Shown: one piece after another, positions 33,703 to 43,045 of the stretch
Layout of the letters: each line of letters begins with the position of its first letter
How positions within the stretch are numbered: position 1 is the stretch's first letter
DNA from: HGM04593 sp045634085
Lineage (GTDB): Bacteria > Bacteroidota > Bacteroidia > Bacteroidales > Bacteroidaceae
Assembly: GCA_045634085.1 (NCBI GenBank)
Contig: JAZQZM010000015.1
Span: 1 to 64,000, forward strand
Length of the DNA stretch: 64,000 nucleotides
Direction of reading: 5' to 3'
The notes under the pieces: model-generated
Databases searched by the model: none
Told to the model about the DNA's origin: nothing
Seen by the model: only the letters and a program-made list of their open reading frames with translations
Position numbers and translations under genes: made by a program

Positions 33703-36700
33703 ATGCTTAACAGGATAATAAAATTCTCTTTGAACAACAGGCTGTTCGTGCTGCTTGCCGTGGTGCTGACAGTCATTGGCGGTATATACTCTACAAAGAA
33801 CATTGAGGTCGATGTCTTCCCTGACCTCACGATGCCGACGGTTGTTATTCTTACTGATGCTTCTAACATGGCGCCCGAGGAGGTGGAACGCCTTGTCACC
33901 TTCCCCATCGAAACTGCCGTGAATGGTGCTACCAATGTGCGCCGTGTTCGTTCTTCCTCGTCGCAGGGATTCTCATTCGTTTGGGTGGAGTTCGACTGGG
34001 GAATGGACATATACCGTGCCCGCCAGATAATAAGCGAGAAGATGAGCCTGCTCTCGGGTCAGTTGTCCGATGGTGTGGTGCCTATGCTTGCCCCGCAGTC
34101 AAGCGTTATGGGTGAGGTGCTCTTCATTGGTATGGATGCTGATTCTACTTCAATGATGGAGTTGCGTACTCTTGCCGAATGGATAATCAAACCGGCAATT
34201 CTTGCTACGGGCGGTGTGTCCAATGTAACGATAATAGGAGGAGACTACAAACAGTATCAGGTGTTAGCTGACCCAGTGAAGATGGAGATGTATGGCGTGT
34301 CAATGGGCGAACTGGAGGCTGCTGCCGGCTCAATGTGTGTCAACGTGGGCGCAGGCGTACTCCGCGACTATGGCAACGAGTACAATCTTAGAGGTATGGG
34401 ACGCAGTAATGATGTCGATGAACTCGGTAGCACTGTTGTAAAAATGTCGGGCGACACGCCTGTACGCGTTGCCGATGTTGCCGATGTTGTGATAGCTCCG
34501 GCGGTCAAGCAGGGCTATGCGGCATTGAACGGTTCTCCGGCGATAATCCTCTCGATATCTAAGCAACCGGGAGTCAATACCCTTGATGTCACCGGTAATA
34601 TCGAACGCAACCTTGAGGATATTGCCAAGTCATTGCCGGCCGATGTGAGGCTACATACCGAAATCTTCCGTCAGGCCGATTATATTCAATCGTCAGTGAA
34701 CAACGTGGGCCGTTCTTTGATTGAGGGAGCAATATGTGTCATACTTGTTCTTTTCCTCTTCCTGGCAAATCTGCGTTCTACATTCATTTCTCTGCTTGCA
34801 ATCCCGTTGTCATTGCTCGGTACAGTCATCGTGCTCTACCTGTTGGGTATGGACATAAACACTATGACCCTTGGCGGTATGTGCATTGCTATTGGTTCGC
34901 TTGTGGATGATGCCATAATAGATGTCGAGAATGTGTACAAGCGTCTCAGGGAGAACCACGCACTCCCTAAGGAGCAGCGTTGTTCGTCCTTTACGGTAGT
35001 CTTTGAGGCATCTTCGGAGATACGTGCTTCGATAATCCATGCAACTCTCATAATTATGGTTACCTTCATGCCTCTATTTTTCCTTAGCGGTCTTGAAGGC
35101 AGAATGCTGAAACCGCTTGGTATTGCCTATCTCATAGCGCTTGTCATGTCGCTTGTGGTAGCCATGACTGTGACCCCGTTGCTCTGCAAACTGATGCTCT
35201 CGGGCAACAGATATCTTACCAAGACCGAGAAGAAGACCTGGGTCGAGAAATGGCTTCTCGGTGCATACCGTTCTTCGCTTGAATGGGTGCTCGGGCATTC
35301 AAAGCCGGTAGTGTGCGCATTGCTGCTGCTGTTTACTGCCTGTCTGTTCCTCTTTACCCGCATGGGACGCAGCTTCTTGCCTGAGTTCAACGAGAATGCT
35401 CTTACCATAGCTGCAGTATCACGCCCCGGTGTATCCCTTGAGGAGAGCAACAGGATTGGTGCTGCCATAGAGAAGGAACTGCTTCAGGTTCCCGAGGTCA
35501 CAAGTACTGCGCGCCGTACAGGCCGCGGTGAGCTCGACGAGCACTCGCAGACATCCAACGGAGCCGAAATTGACGTGAACTTTGTGCTTGGTGAACGCAG
35601 CAAGCAGGAGTTCCTTGCCGAGGTGCGTGAACGCATGTCAAAGATTCCCGGTGTGGTGACATCGGTCGGTCAGCCTCTTGAGCACCGTATCGACCACATG
35701 GTGTCGGGTACACAGGCCGACCTTGCAATCAAGATATTCGGTCCCGACCTCAGCACTCTCTTCCGTAAGGGAACCGAGATAAAGTCATTGCTGGCCGCAT
35801 TCCCCGAGGTGGTGGATGTTAACGTAGAGCAGCAGGTCGAGACTCCCCAGCTGCAGATACGTGCCGATCGTGAGAAACTTGCCTACCACGGCATTACAAT
35901 GGAGGAGTTCAACGGTTTCATTGAGGCTGCATTCCCTGGCAAGAAGGTGGGCAGCGTCTATGAGGAGGAACGTAGCTTTGACCTTATAATACGTCTTAAC
36001 AAGGATTATACCGAGAGCATCGAGGGCGTGAAACGTGCCCTTATAGACACTCCCAACGGCAAGGTAGTGCTTGACGATGTGGCATCTATCGTGTCGGTAG
36101 GCGGCCCTGGAAGCATAAGCCGCGAGAACGTACAGCGCAAGGTCGTGGTATCGGCCAACATAGCAAGTGGCGACGTTGCAGGAACCGTGGACCGCGTGCG
36201 CGATTATCTTGCAGGGAATCTTCAGCTTGATGAGGGCTACCGTCTTGAGTATGGCGGTCAGTTCGAGAGTGCCGATTCGGCATCGCGTACATTGTGGCTT
36301 GCCACAATGGTCGCAATCCTTGTAGTCTTTGTGCTGCTCTATAGTGAGTTCAAGAGCACTACACTCTCGGTTGTGGTTCTGTTGAACCTGCCGCTTGCAC
36401 TCATCGGCGGTATCCTGGCTACATACTTTACATCGGCAGTCATGAGTATCCCGGCCATCATCGGTCTCATAACATTGTTCGGTATTGCAACCCGTAACGG
36501 AATCCTGCTGGTGTCGCGCTATCAGCATCTGCGCAGTGAGGGAGTGTCGCTTGATGAGGCCGTCCTGCACGGTTCGGCCGACCGCCTGACACCAATCCTC
36601 ATGACCGCATTCACATCAGCCCTGGCGCTTGTACCGATGATTCTCAACGGTTCAGCCTCGGGTAACGAGATACAGAGCCCAATGGCAGTGGTCGTGCTCG

Positions 36701-36786
36701 GCGGCCTGCTGTCATCGACACTACTTAACATCTTTATAATACCAGTTGTGTACCGTTGGGCTGTAAAAAAAGGCTGGGCATTATAA
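33703..36786 (+). CDS. RND efflux permease, heavy-metal/AcrB-type
   Basis: A 1027-residue inner-membrane pump with the twelve-helix RND layout: helix 1 at ~10-28, a periplasmic porter region, helices 2-6 at ~335-500, a second porter region, helices 8-12 at ~855-1020. The helix-4 segment (GGMCIAIGSLVDDAIIDVENV) carries the proton-relay acids. Together with the His-rich adaptor it should expel a metal ion or hydrophobic compound. No TolC-type outer-membrane gene follows; transcription ends at a strong terminator. The partner channel must be encoded elsewhere. Confidence 0.9.
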   Translation: MLNRIIKFSLNNRLFVLLAVVLTVIGGIYSTKNIEVDVFPDLTMPTVVILTDASNMAPEEVERLVTFPIETAVNGATNVRRVRSSSSQGFSFVWVEFDWGMDIYRARQIISEKMSLLSGQLSDGVVPMLAPQSSVMGEVLFIGMDADSTSMMELRTLAEWIIKPAILATGGVSNVTIIGGDYKQYQVLADPVKMEMYGVSMGELEAAAGSMCVNVGAGVLRDYGNEYNLRGMGRSNDVDELGSTVVKMSGDTPVRVADVADVVIAPAVKQGYAALNGSPAIILSISKQPGVNTLDVTGNIERNLEDIAKSLPADVRLHTEIFRQADYIQSSVNNVGRSLIEGAICVILVLFLFLANLRSTFISLLAIPLSLLGTVIVLYLLGMDINTMTLGGMCIAIGSLVDDAIIDVENVYKRLRENHALPKEQRCSSFTVVFEASSEIRASIIHATLIIMVTFMPLFFLSGLEGRMLKPLGIAYLIALVMSLVVAMTVTPLLCKLMLSGNRYLTKTEKKTWVEKWLLGAYRSSLEWVLGHSKPVVCALLLLFTACLFLFTRMGRSFLPEFNENALTIAAVSRPGVSLEESNRIGAAIEKELLQVPEVTSTARRTGRGELDEHSQTSNGAEIDVNFVLGERSKQEFLAEVRERMSKIPGVVTSVGQPLEHRIDHMVSGTQADLAIKIFGPDLSTLFRKGTEIKSLLAAFPEVVDVNVEQQVETPQLQIRADREKLAYHGITMEEFNGFIEAAFPGKKVGSVYEEERSFDLIIRLNKDYTESIEGVKRALIDTPNGKVVLDDVASIVSVGGPGSISRENVQRKVVVSANIASGDVAGTVDRVRDYLAGNLQLDEGYRLEYGGQFESADSASRTLWLATMVAILVVFVLLYSEFKSTTLSVVVLLNLPLALIGGILATYFTSAVMSIPAIIGLITLFGIATRNGILLVSRYQHLRSEGVSLDEAVLHGSADRLTPILMTAFTSALALVPMILNGSASGNEIQSPMAVVVLGGLLSSTLLNIFIIPVVYRWAVKKGWAL

Positions 36787-36845
36787 GTAGTTCAAAAAAG
36801 AATAGTGGTGACATTCGGATCATAAATTCTGATAGCATATAAATT

Positions 36846-36894
36846 AGGATGTACCCCAAAGTTTGTCGACAAACTTTGGGGTACATCCTTTTTC
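36846..36894 (+). terminator. Terminator of the RND pair (22-bp perfect stem)
   Basis: A perfect 44-base palindrome (36846-36889, arms of 22, centre GTCGAC) is followed by TTTTTC. The gap 36787-37056 otherwise contains only the promoter candidate for the next unit. Confidence 0.85.
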
Positions 36895-37027
36895 TGTTGG
36901 CCTCTCTTTTTGCTCTCTTTTTTACATTGATACCTTATAAAATGCGGTTAATGGTACAAATTCCGCCGTCTGCTTTTTAGGGTTCCAATATTAACACTAG
37001 TTAACAAATATGCCTTGATTTATATCT

Positions 37028-37035
37028 TAAATTTG
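37028..37035 (+). promoter_or_regulatory. Candidate -7 element for the T9SS-cargo pair
   Basis: TAAATTTG at 37028-37035 matches TAnnTTTG, 21 bases before the ATG at 37057. The -33 region lacks a clear TTTG. Confidence 0.45.
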
Positions 37036-37056
37036 TATAAAAATTCCTACAAGATT

Positions 37057-37527
37057 ATGAAAAAGCGCATTGTTTTCCTTTTGTTGCTTGCTGTTGCTGC
37101 TGGGATTGCCGCGGCTTCCGTTCCCGACAAAAAGATTGTTGTCAGGAGCCGGCAAGGTTCTGCAGAGTATGCTGTTGCCGATATCATGAGCCTTAAATTC
37201 GGTAACGGCGATGTCTATATGAACATGAACGACGGTTCTGTCGTGAACTGGGCTGCTGGCGGTATAGATATGATGTCGTTCCTCTATTATGAGCCCTCTC
37301 CCGAGACCGGTATCGGGGAGAACTGCGTCCAGTCTTTTTCTATTTTGGGCGGTTCCATTGTCATAACAAGCAGTGCTCCGGTAAAGGTCACATTGACTAC
37401 CATAGACGGACGTTCCCTGTTTGCCGGTTATTGTAACGGTGAACTGCGCCTGCCTGTGCAGGAGTATCCCGCAGGTGTGTATCTCTTGAGTATAAACGGA
37501 GCAATCCATAAGATAATGAACCGATGA
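37057..37527 (+). CDS. Small secreted protein with T9SS type A C-terminal signal
   Basis: A 156-residue protein starting at the ATG at 37057 (signal peptide MKKRIVFLLLLAVAAGIAAA). Residues ~25-80 (ADIMSLKFGNGDVYMNMNDG...IDMMSF) resemble the N-terminal part of the next gene's product. The last ~70 residues (VKVTLTTIDGRSLF... LPVQEYPAGVYLLSINGAIHK) fit the T9SS type A C-terminal domain, which directs export through the porin-like type IX system encoded at 50-56 kb. The stop overlaps the next start by 4 bp. Confidence 0.75.
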   Translation: MKKRIVFLLLLAVAAGIAAASVPDKKIVVRSRQGSAEYAVADIMSLKFGNGDVYMNMNDGSVVNWAAGGIDMMSFLYYEPSPETGIGENCVQSFSILGGSIVITSSAPVKVTLTTIDGRSLFAGYCNGELRLPVQEYPAGVYLLSINGAIHKIMNR

Positions 37528-40415
37528 AAAGGTGCTTTTTTGTAATAATATCCCTTTTGTCGGCAATAGTGGCGCGCGCCGACAAGGATGTCAAGTTCTA
37601 CATGAACAACGGTGAAGTGAAATGTGTGGCAATGGAACGTGTCGACAGCATCGCTTTTGATGAGAAGGCCGATGTCATGAGAGTCACTCTTTTTGACAAC
37701 TGTAGTGCCGAAGTGCAGTTCTCAGCAGTTGACAGCATTGGTTATGGCGAACTTCCCTCGGCGGTGACAGTAACATATCTTGGCGGCCGTGCAATTGTAG
37801 AAAATCCTTTTGCGTTTGACAGCGTGGCAGTGAATGTCGATGGCGCCAAGGTTACCGTGACCTCGCAGACCTCAAAGGAGGTTGACTATAAGCTTGAGGG
37901 TACAAGTGACAACGGATGTTTCAAGATTTATGGTTCGCGCAAATATAACCTGTATCTCGATGGTGTTTCCCTTGTCAACGCTGGCGGTGCTGCCATCAAC
38001 AGCCAGTGCAAGAAGAGGGCAAGGGTGTTTGTCAACAAAGGTACCGTGAATACGTTGACCGATGCTGCCAAGTACACAACCGTTAGCGGCGAGGATGAGA
38101 AGGGTACAATCTTCAGCGAGGGGCAGTTGATTTTTGATGGCGACGGCAGATTGGTTGTCAACGGTCTTTACAAGCATGCTATCTGTAGTGATGACTATGT
38201 GGAGTTCCGTGGTGCTCTCCTTGAGGTTGCCAAGGCTGCGGGCGATGCCGTTCATGCCAACGATTCTGTTTTAGTGAAAGGTGGAACACTTCTTCTCAAT
38301 TCACAGGGTGACGGCATTGATTGTGACGGCATTGTGAGAATGCTTGGCGGGGATGTGACAGTGATGGCGTCGGGTGATGATGTGAAAGGCGTCAAGGCTG
38401 CCGGCGATATACAGCTTGGCGGTGCTGACATCAGGATAACCATGCCGGGCGATGCATCAAAGGGTATAAAGAACAACGGTATGCTCTCCATTTTGGGTGG
38501 AGATATCAATATCGTTATGACCGGCAACAGCATTGTGACCGGCGTCTCTCCGTCATATGCAACCTGTATAAAGAGTGATTCTTCCGTCAACATTACAGGT
38601 GGCACTGTCACATTGACTGCAAGCGGCATTGCCGGACGTGGCATTTCGGCCGATGTGGATGTGAATATCCTTGACGGAACAACCACCATCGTATGCAGCG
38701 GCAATAGCGAGACCTATGACCCTACATATGACGAGATTCTTGGCGGTGATGAAGAGGAGGAACACAAAAGCTATGTGGTTTATGTGAGTGTACCCACGTC
38801 AACGGCAAGTAACCGTCCCGGTGGCAGTTCGTCGAATGTGTGGAAGAATGTCTATCTCTATGACAGCAGCAACACTCTTGTCGCAGCGCTCACAGATAAG
38901 GTGGTCATCAACAATACCACTTTCTACCGTTACGATTTCGGCACTGAACAAACGGGTACATACTATTTCAAGAGTGACAATTATACAAGCGGCAGAACGA
39001 CATACACAATACGGAGTTCGTCGTTTACAGGTCTTGCCGCAGATACCTATTACCAGATATCGTCAAGCTACAGTACATCAGGTTCTACACGCACCTATTC
39101 CATAACCGACGTGACCGGAAGTTTTGCCGGCGGTTCATCGGCTTCTTCAACCGAGGATTCATACGCAGCAGCGGGAATAAAGTGTGACAGGGACTTTACC
39201 CTGTCGGGCGGTACCCACACTATTACCATGAGTGGCAGTGAGTCAAAGGGTATAAAGGTAGAGGGTGCGGCTCTCATTGATGGCGGTGATCTTACAATAA
39301 ATACCTCGGGGACTGCAAAGGTAGTGGCCTATGATCCCTCATACTGCACAGCAATAAAGTGTGACGGTGCCTTGACTATTAACGGCGGCAATATCAATAT
39401 AACGGCTACAGGTCAGGGTGGCATGGGAATCTCGGCTGACGGTGTGCTCACGATGAATGGCGGCAATGTTGATGTTACGCTTTCGGGTGCGGGCTCATCA
39501 TATACTGCAACCACAGGAACCGACTATTATTCCACAAAGTGCCTCAAGGGTGATGTAGCGGTGAATCTGTTGGGAGGAACTCTAAACTGTCTTGCAAAAG
39601 GCAATGGCAGCAAGGCAATCGTGGCATCGGGGGTGCTGACGATAGGTGCAGAGGGTGCCGATAACAGTCTGCTCAACATCAGTGCCGTGACACAGGGATC
39701 ATCACTCGGCTCAACATCGGGCGGCGGCATGGATAGTGGTTTCAACGCCGCGCCCAAGGCCATAAAAGGTGCTGCCAATGTATATGTGAATAGCGGTACG
39801 ATATATGTTGAGACTAAGAATGACGGTGGCGAGGGACTAGAGAGCAAGGCGACCCTCACAATCAATGGCGGCATTATTGAGTGCAGCACCTACGATGACG
39901 GCATAAATGCCAAGACAGCCTTGATAATCAATGGCGGTTGCATATATAGTCACGCTACAAACAACGATGGAATCGACTCCAACGGTACGATAACCGTGAA
40001 CGGCGGTATTGCACTCAGTTCGGGTTCTTCGGCGCCCGAGGAGGGATTCGATTGCGACCAGAACCAGTTTGTAATAAACGGTGGTATAATGGTGGGTACC
40101 GGCGGTGCTACAAGTAACCCCACATCGGCATCGCAGCCATACTCTTCGGTAACATCCGTATCAGTGACATCTGGCAAGTACATTTCGGTGAAAGACAGTT
40201 CGGGAACCGTGCTATTCTCATACAAGTGCCCCAATACTGTGAACGGCGCCACGGTGCTGCTCTCTTCGCCAGAGTTCACGAAGACGTCTCATACATTGAT
40301 GTACGGAGTCACATCCGTTGCCGGTGCTACAGAGGAACTTTTCGGTGGAGTCTACAGCGTAGGTGGAACTCTTACCGGTGGCTCGTCAAAGAGTTTTACT
40401 CCTGCTACGAAATAA
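37524..40415 (+). CDS. Secreted beta-helix protein, Cthe_2159-type carbohydrate-binding
   Basis: A 963-residue protein with signal peptide. Repeated GG-[DN]-[IVT]-T/N-[IV] turns (for example LGGDVTVMASGDDVKGVKAAG and NGGNINITATGQGGMGISADG) mark the Cthe_2159 (DUF4353) right-handed beta-helix. That family binds polygalacturonate-type polysaccharides and calcium. The helix is split by an unrelated Ser/Thr/Tyr-rich insertion at ~408-540. No T9SS C-terminal domain is evident at the end. Co-transcribed with the small T9SS-cargo-like protein (4-bp overlap). Cell-surface location is inferred. Confidence 0.82.
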   Translation: MKRCFFVIISLLSAIVARADKDVKFYMNNGEVKCVAMERVDSIAFDEKADVMRVTLFDNCSAEVQFSAVDSIGYGELPSAVTVTYLGGRAIVENPFAFDSVAVNVDGAKVTVTSQTSKEVDYKLEGTSDNGCFKIYGSRKYNLYLDGVSLVNAGGAAINSQCKKRARVFVNKGTVNTLTDAAKYTTVSGEDEKGTIFSEGQLIFDGDGRLVVNGLYKHAICSDDYVEFRGALLEVAKAAGDAVHANDSVLVKGGTLLLNSQGDGIDCDGIVRMLGGDVTVMASGDDVKGVKAAGDIQLGGADIRITMPGDASKGIKNNGMLSILGGDINIVMTGNSIVTGVSPSYATCIKSDSSVNITGGTVTLTASGIAGRGISADVDVNILDGTTTIVCSGNSETYDPTYDEILGGDEEEEHKSYVVYVSVPTSTASNRPGGSSSNVWKNVYLYDSSNTLVAALTDKVVINNTTFYRYDFGTEQTGTYYFKSDNYTSGRTTYTIRSSSFTGLAADTYYQISSSYSTSGSTRTYSITDVTGSFAGGSSASSTEDSYAAAGIKCDRDFTLSGGTHTITMSGSESKGIKVEGAALIDGGDLTINTSGTAKVVAYDPSYCTAIKCDGALTINGGNINITATGQGGMGISADGVLTMNGGNVDVTLSGAGSSYTATTGTDYYSTKCLKGDVAVNLLGGTLNCLAKGNGSKAIVASGVLTIGAEGADNSLLNISAVTQGSSLGSTSGGGMDSGFNAAPKAIKGAANVYVNSGTIYVETKNDGGEGLESKATLTINGGIIECSTYDDGINAKTALIINGGCIYSHATNNDGIDSNGTITVNGGIALSSGSSAPEEGFDCDQNQFVINGGIMVGTGGATSNPTSASQPYSSVTSVSVTSGKYISVKDSSGTVLFSYKCPNTVNGATVLLSSPEFTKTSHTLMYGVTSVAGATEELFGGVYSVGGTLTGGSSKSFTPATK

Positions 40416-40428
40416 GGTATAATGCCAA

Positions 40429-40472
40429 TACAACAACAAAGGCGATGGAATTCCATCGCCTTTGTTGTTGTA
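40429..40472. terminator. Bidirectional terminator between beta-helix gene and nadK
   Basis: A perfect 44-base palindrome with 22-base arms (arm begins TACAACAACAAAGGCGATGG) lies between convergent genes and can end transcription from both sides. Confidence 0.85.
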
Positions 40473-40486
40473 TAATACTTGTTTTT

Positions 40487-41359
40487 TCAGTCTCTTACGT
40501 CGGCTCCCCACATCAGTTTCTCCTGCAGGTTCTGTATGAAAGTGTGCTCACGGCGGCGTATGATGAGTTGCTTGTAATCGGCCTTGCGAACGGTGATGTC
40601 TATACAGTCGTCGCAGCTCTCGTTACGGCCGTCAATGGCAATAAGGTAGTTGTGGCTGCGGCTGTTCACCTTGATGCCGATTTCTGTGTCATCACTTATC
40701 ACAAGCGGTCTTGCGCTGAGGCTGTGCGGTGCAATGGGGGTGAGTACAAGTACGTTGGCGTCGGGGGCGATGATGGGGCCTCCTACACTCAGCGAGTAAC
40801 CCGTAGAACCCGACGGTGCTGCAACAATAAGACCGTCGGCCTGGTATACTATCCTGTCCTTGCCGTTGAGGGTGACTTCAAGTGTCATCATTGAAGAACT
40901 GTCATGCTTCATTACGGCAATCTCGTTGAGTGCAAACGGGTAGTTCTTAAGCTCGGAATTGCTTGTGACAGCCTCTATTATGTTGTGTCTCTCAATGTCG
41001 TACCCGCCTTTGTGTATGACACCGATGACATAATCAATGTCTTCGTTCGAGGTTGTGGTGAGGAATCCAAGACGCCCTGCGTTTATGCCAAGAATGGGAA
41101 TCTCCTTGCGGCCGATACGGCTGGCTGTGCGAAGCAGTGTGCCGTCACCTCCGAAACTTATTGCAATGTCAGCCTGGAAACTATTGTCGTCAATCAGTTC
41201 CTCGGGCTCCGGGACTGTGAAACCCTCTTCTTTGAGAAAATCGTAGAACGGCCTGTCTATTGCAAAGGTATCGCCATGCCTTGATATAGCTGCAAACAGT
41301 TGTTCGATGCTTTTTGATTTTTTTATCTGGTGCTTGTTCCCGAATATTGCAAATTTCAT
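40487..41359 (-). CDS. nadK: NAD kinase
   Basis: Phosphorylates NAD to NADP. The 290-residue protein carries the GGDGT motif (SFGGDGTLLRTASRIG) and the glycine-rich substrate loop DGLIVAAPSGSTGYSLSVGGPI. Length and motifs are standard. It is the lone minus-strand gene between the beta-helix gene and pdxJ and is divergent from pdxJ, with promoter-like elements for both in the 171-bp gap. Confidence 0.95.
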   Translation of the reverse strand: MKFAIFGNKHQIKKSKSIEQLFAAISRHGDTFAIDRPFYDFLKEEGFTVPEPEELIDDNSFQADIAISFGGDGTLLRTASRIGRKEIPILGINAGRLGFLTTTSNEDIDYVIGVIHKGGYDIERHNIIEAVTSNSELKNYPFALNEIAVMKHDSSSMMTLEVTLNGKDRIVYQADGLIVAAPSGSTGYSLSVGGPIIAPDANVLVLTPIAPHSLSARPLVISDDTEIGIKVNSRSHNYLIAIDGRNESCDDCIDITVRKADYKQLIIRRREHTFIQNLQEKLMWGADVRD

Positions 41360-41417
41360 ATCTTTTTCAGTTTTGTTTGAATAACAGATATTGTCTTCTT
41401 TAATTCCCGTTCATCTG

Positions 41418-41425
41418 CAAAATTA
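41418..41425 (-). promoter_or_regulatory. Candidate -7 element for nadK
   Basis: Minus-strand TAATTTTG (41425-41418) matches TAnnTTTG, ~59 bases before the nadK ATG. No -33 partner is evident. Confidence 0.45.
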
Positions 41426-41459
41426 AGATAAATTATATTATAATATTTTTTATTTGTGC

Positions 41460-41467
41460 TATTTTTG
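41460..41467 (+). promoter_or_regulatory. Candidate -7 element for the pdxJ-tonB unit
   Basis: TATTTTTG at 41460-41467 matches TAnnTTTG, 64 bases before the pdxJ ATG, in an AT-rich region shared with the divergent nadK. Confidence 0.5.
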
Positions 41468-41530
41468 CAGAAAAATAGGGTAAAACCGCGAATGGAGATG
41501 CCCTGTGTGTCGAGAAAGAGCTCTTTATAT

Positions 41531-42250
41531 ATGAGAACCAAACTTAGTGTAAATATCAATAAAGTCGCAACAATCAGGAATGCCCGTGGCGGGAACAATC
41601 CTGATATCATAAAGGTTGCAAAGGACTGTGAACTGTTCGGTGCCGACGGCATAACAGTACATCCCCGTCCCGACGAGAGGCATATACGCCGTAGCGATAT
41701 TCCTGCATTGCTGGCCGTGTTGCGCACAGAATTCAATATCGAGGGATATCCTTCAAAGGAGTTTATGGACCTGGTGTTGCGTGCACGCCCGTCGCAGGTG
41801 ACATTGGTGCCCGACAAACCCGACCAGTTGACATCGAACAGCGGTTGGGATACTGTTGAGCATCAGGATTTCCTGCGTGATATCCTCAACGACCTTCGTG
41901 CAGCCGGAATACGCAGTTCTGTGTTCATTGATGCTGACCCTCGTATGGCCGAGTTCGCAGCAAAGGCGGGTACCGACCGCGTGGAACTTTATACCGGTCC
42001 TTATGCCCATATGTATCCTAAGAATCCCGAGGCAGCGATTGCTCCTTTTCTTGAAACGGCACGTCGTGTAAAGCAACTGGGTATCGGGCTCAATGCGGGG
42101 CATGACCTCAGTCTTGAGAACCTGAAATATTTTACCGATGTAATAACATGGGTCGATGAGGTTTCAATAGGACATGCACTTATATGTGATGCCCTGTATA
42201 TGGGTCTAGAGGCAACAATTGCTGCCTACAAGAAATGTCTGACAAAATAA
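41531..42250 (+). CDS. pdxJ: Pyridoxine 5'-phosphate synthase
   Basis: Final step of the DXP-dependent vitamin B6 pathway. The ATG at 41531 gives 239 residues; the upstream in-frame extension has no family match. Landmarks are LSVNINKVATIRNARGG, DGITVHPRPDERHIRRSD (phosphate and substrate binding) and LNAGHDLSLENL. It begins a co-directional run with exbB, exbD, tonB-like and DJ-1 genes; exbB starts 18 bp after the pdxJ stop. Confidence 0.95.
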   Translation: MRTKLSVNINKVATIRNARGGNNPDIIKVAKDCELFGADGITVHPRPDERHIRRSDIPALLAVLRTEFNIEGYPSKEFMDLVLRARPSQVTLVPDKPDQLTSNSGWDTVEHQDFLRDILNDLRAAGIRSSVFIDADPRMAEFAAKAGTDRVELYTGPYAHMYPKNPEAAIAPFLETARRVKQLGIGLNAGHDLSLENLKYFTDVITWVDEVSIGHALICDALYMGLEATIAAYKKCLTK

Positions 42251-42268
42251 TTAAAACAATAACTGACT

Positions 42269-43045
42269 ATGATTTTTTTAACTGAGATTGCCGCTGAGGC
42301 AACAAACGCAGAGGTGTTGGCAACAGTTGCCGAACCGGTACAGGAGAGCTTGAATATTCTTGATCTTGCGATAAAGGGTGGCTGGATTATGGTTGTGTTG
42401 GCGATATTGTCAATACTCGGTGTATACATTTTCATTGAACGATTCATGACCCTGCGCAAGTCTATGCAGAAGAATCCTTATCTGCTCGACCGCATCAAGG
42501 ACAACCTCCGCGACGGGGATATAAAGTCTGCGGTCAATTATTGTGAAAAAAACAATACTCCCATGTCGCGTATCCTTGCCAAAGGTGTAAAGGATTTCAA
42601 TCTTGACATGGCCTCTATCCGTCAGGTACTCGACAATAATGCCGGTCTTGAGGTGGCTGCGCTTGAGAAAGGTCTGCCGGTTCTCTCTACCATTGCAGCT
42701 GTGGCTCCTATGCTCGGTTTCCTTGGAACTGTGACCGGTATGGTACAGGCTTTTTGGCAGATGTCACAGGCCGGTAACAATATCGACGTCTCTTTGCTTT
42801 CGGGTGGTATCTATGAGGCTATGGTTACAACCGTGGGCGGTCTCATCGTGGGTATCATTGCAATTTTTGCTTATAACTTCCTGGTTGCCCAGGTTGACAA
42901 GGCGCAGAACCTTATGGAGGCAGATATGATTGCTTTCCTTGAGATTGTTTCCGAGGAAAAGAACGGAACAGCTGTCGGTGGCGCGAAAAAAACTGCTGCA
43001 GAAAAAAAAACCAGTCACAAGAATAAAAGCCTCTTGCTTATATGA
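42269..43045 (+). CDS. exbB: MotA/TolQ/ExbB proton channel protein
   Basis: A 258-residue inner-membrane protein. Three hydrophobic helices are visible near residues 38-58, ~143-165 and ~185-210; the last two with the conserved AAVAPMLGFLGTVTGMVQAF and TTVGGLIVGIIAIFAYN segments form the proton path. The C-terminal 30 residues are Lys-rich. Works with the downstream ExbD and TonB-like proteins to energise outer-membrane receptors. It overlaps exbD by 4 bp. Confidence 0.92.
   Translation: MIFLTEIAAEATNAEVLATVAEPVQESLNILDLAIKGGWIMVVLAILSILGVYIFIERFMTLRKSMQKNPYLLDRIKDNLRDGDIKSAVNYCEKNNTPMSRILAKGVKDFNLDMASIRQVLDNNAGLEVAALEKGLPVLSTIAAVAPMLGFLGTVTGMVQAFWQMSQAGNNIDVSLLSGGIYEAMVTTVGGLIVGIIAIFAYNFLVAQVDKAQNLMEADMIAFLEIVSEEKNGTAVGGAKKTAAEKKTSHKNKSLLLI

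Noticed and set aside
35785..36570. 261-codon minus-strand frame inside the RND permease gene
   Set aside because: Cys/His-rich shadow of the permease, with no independent features.
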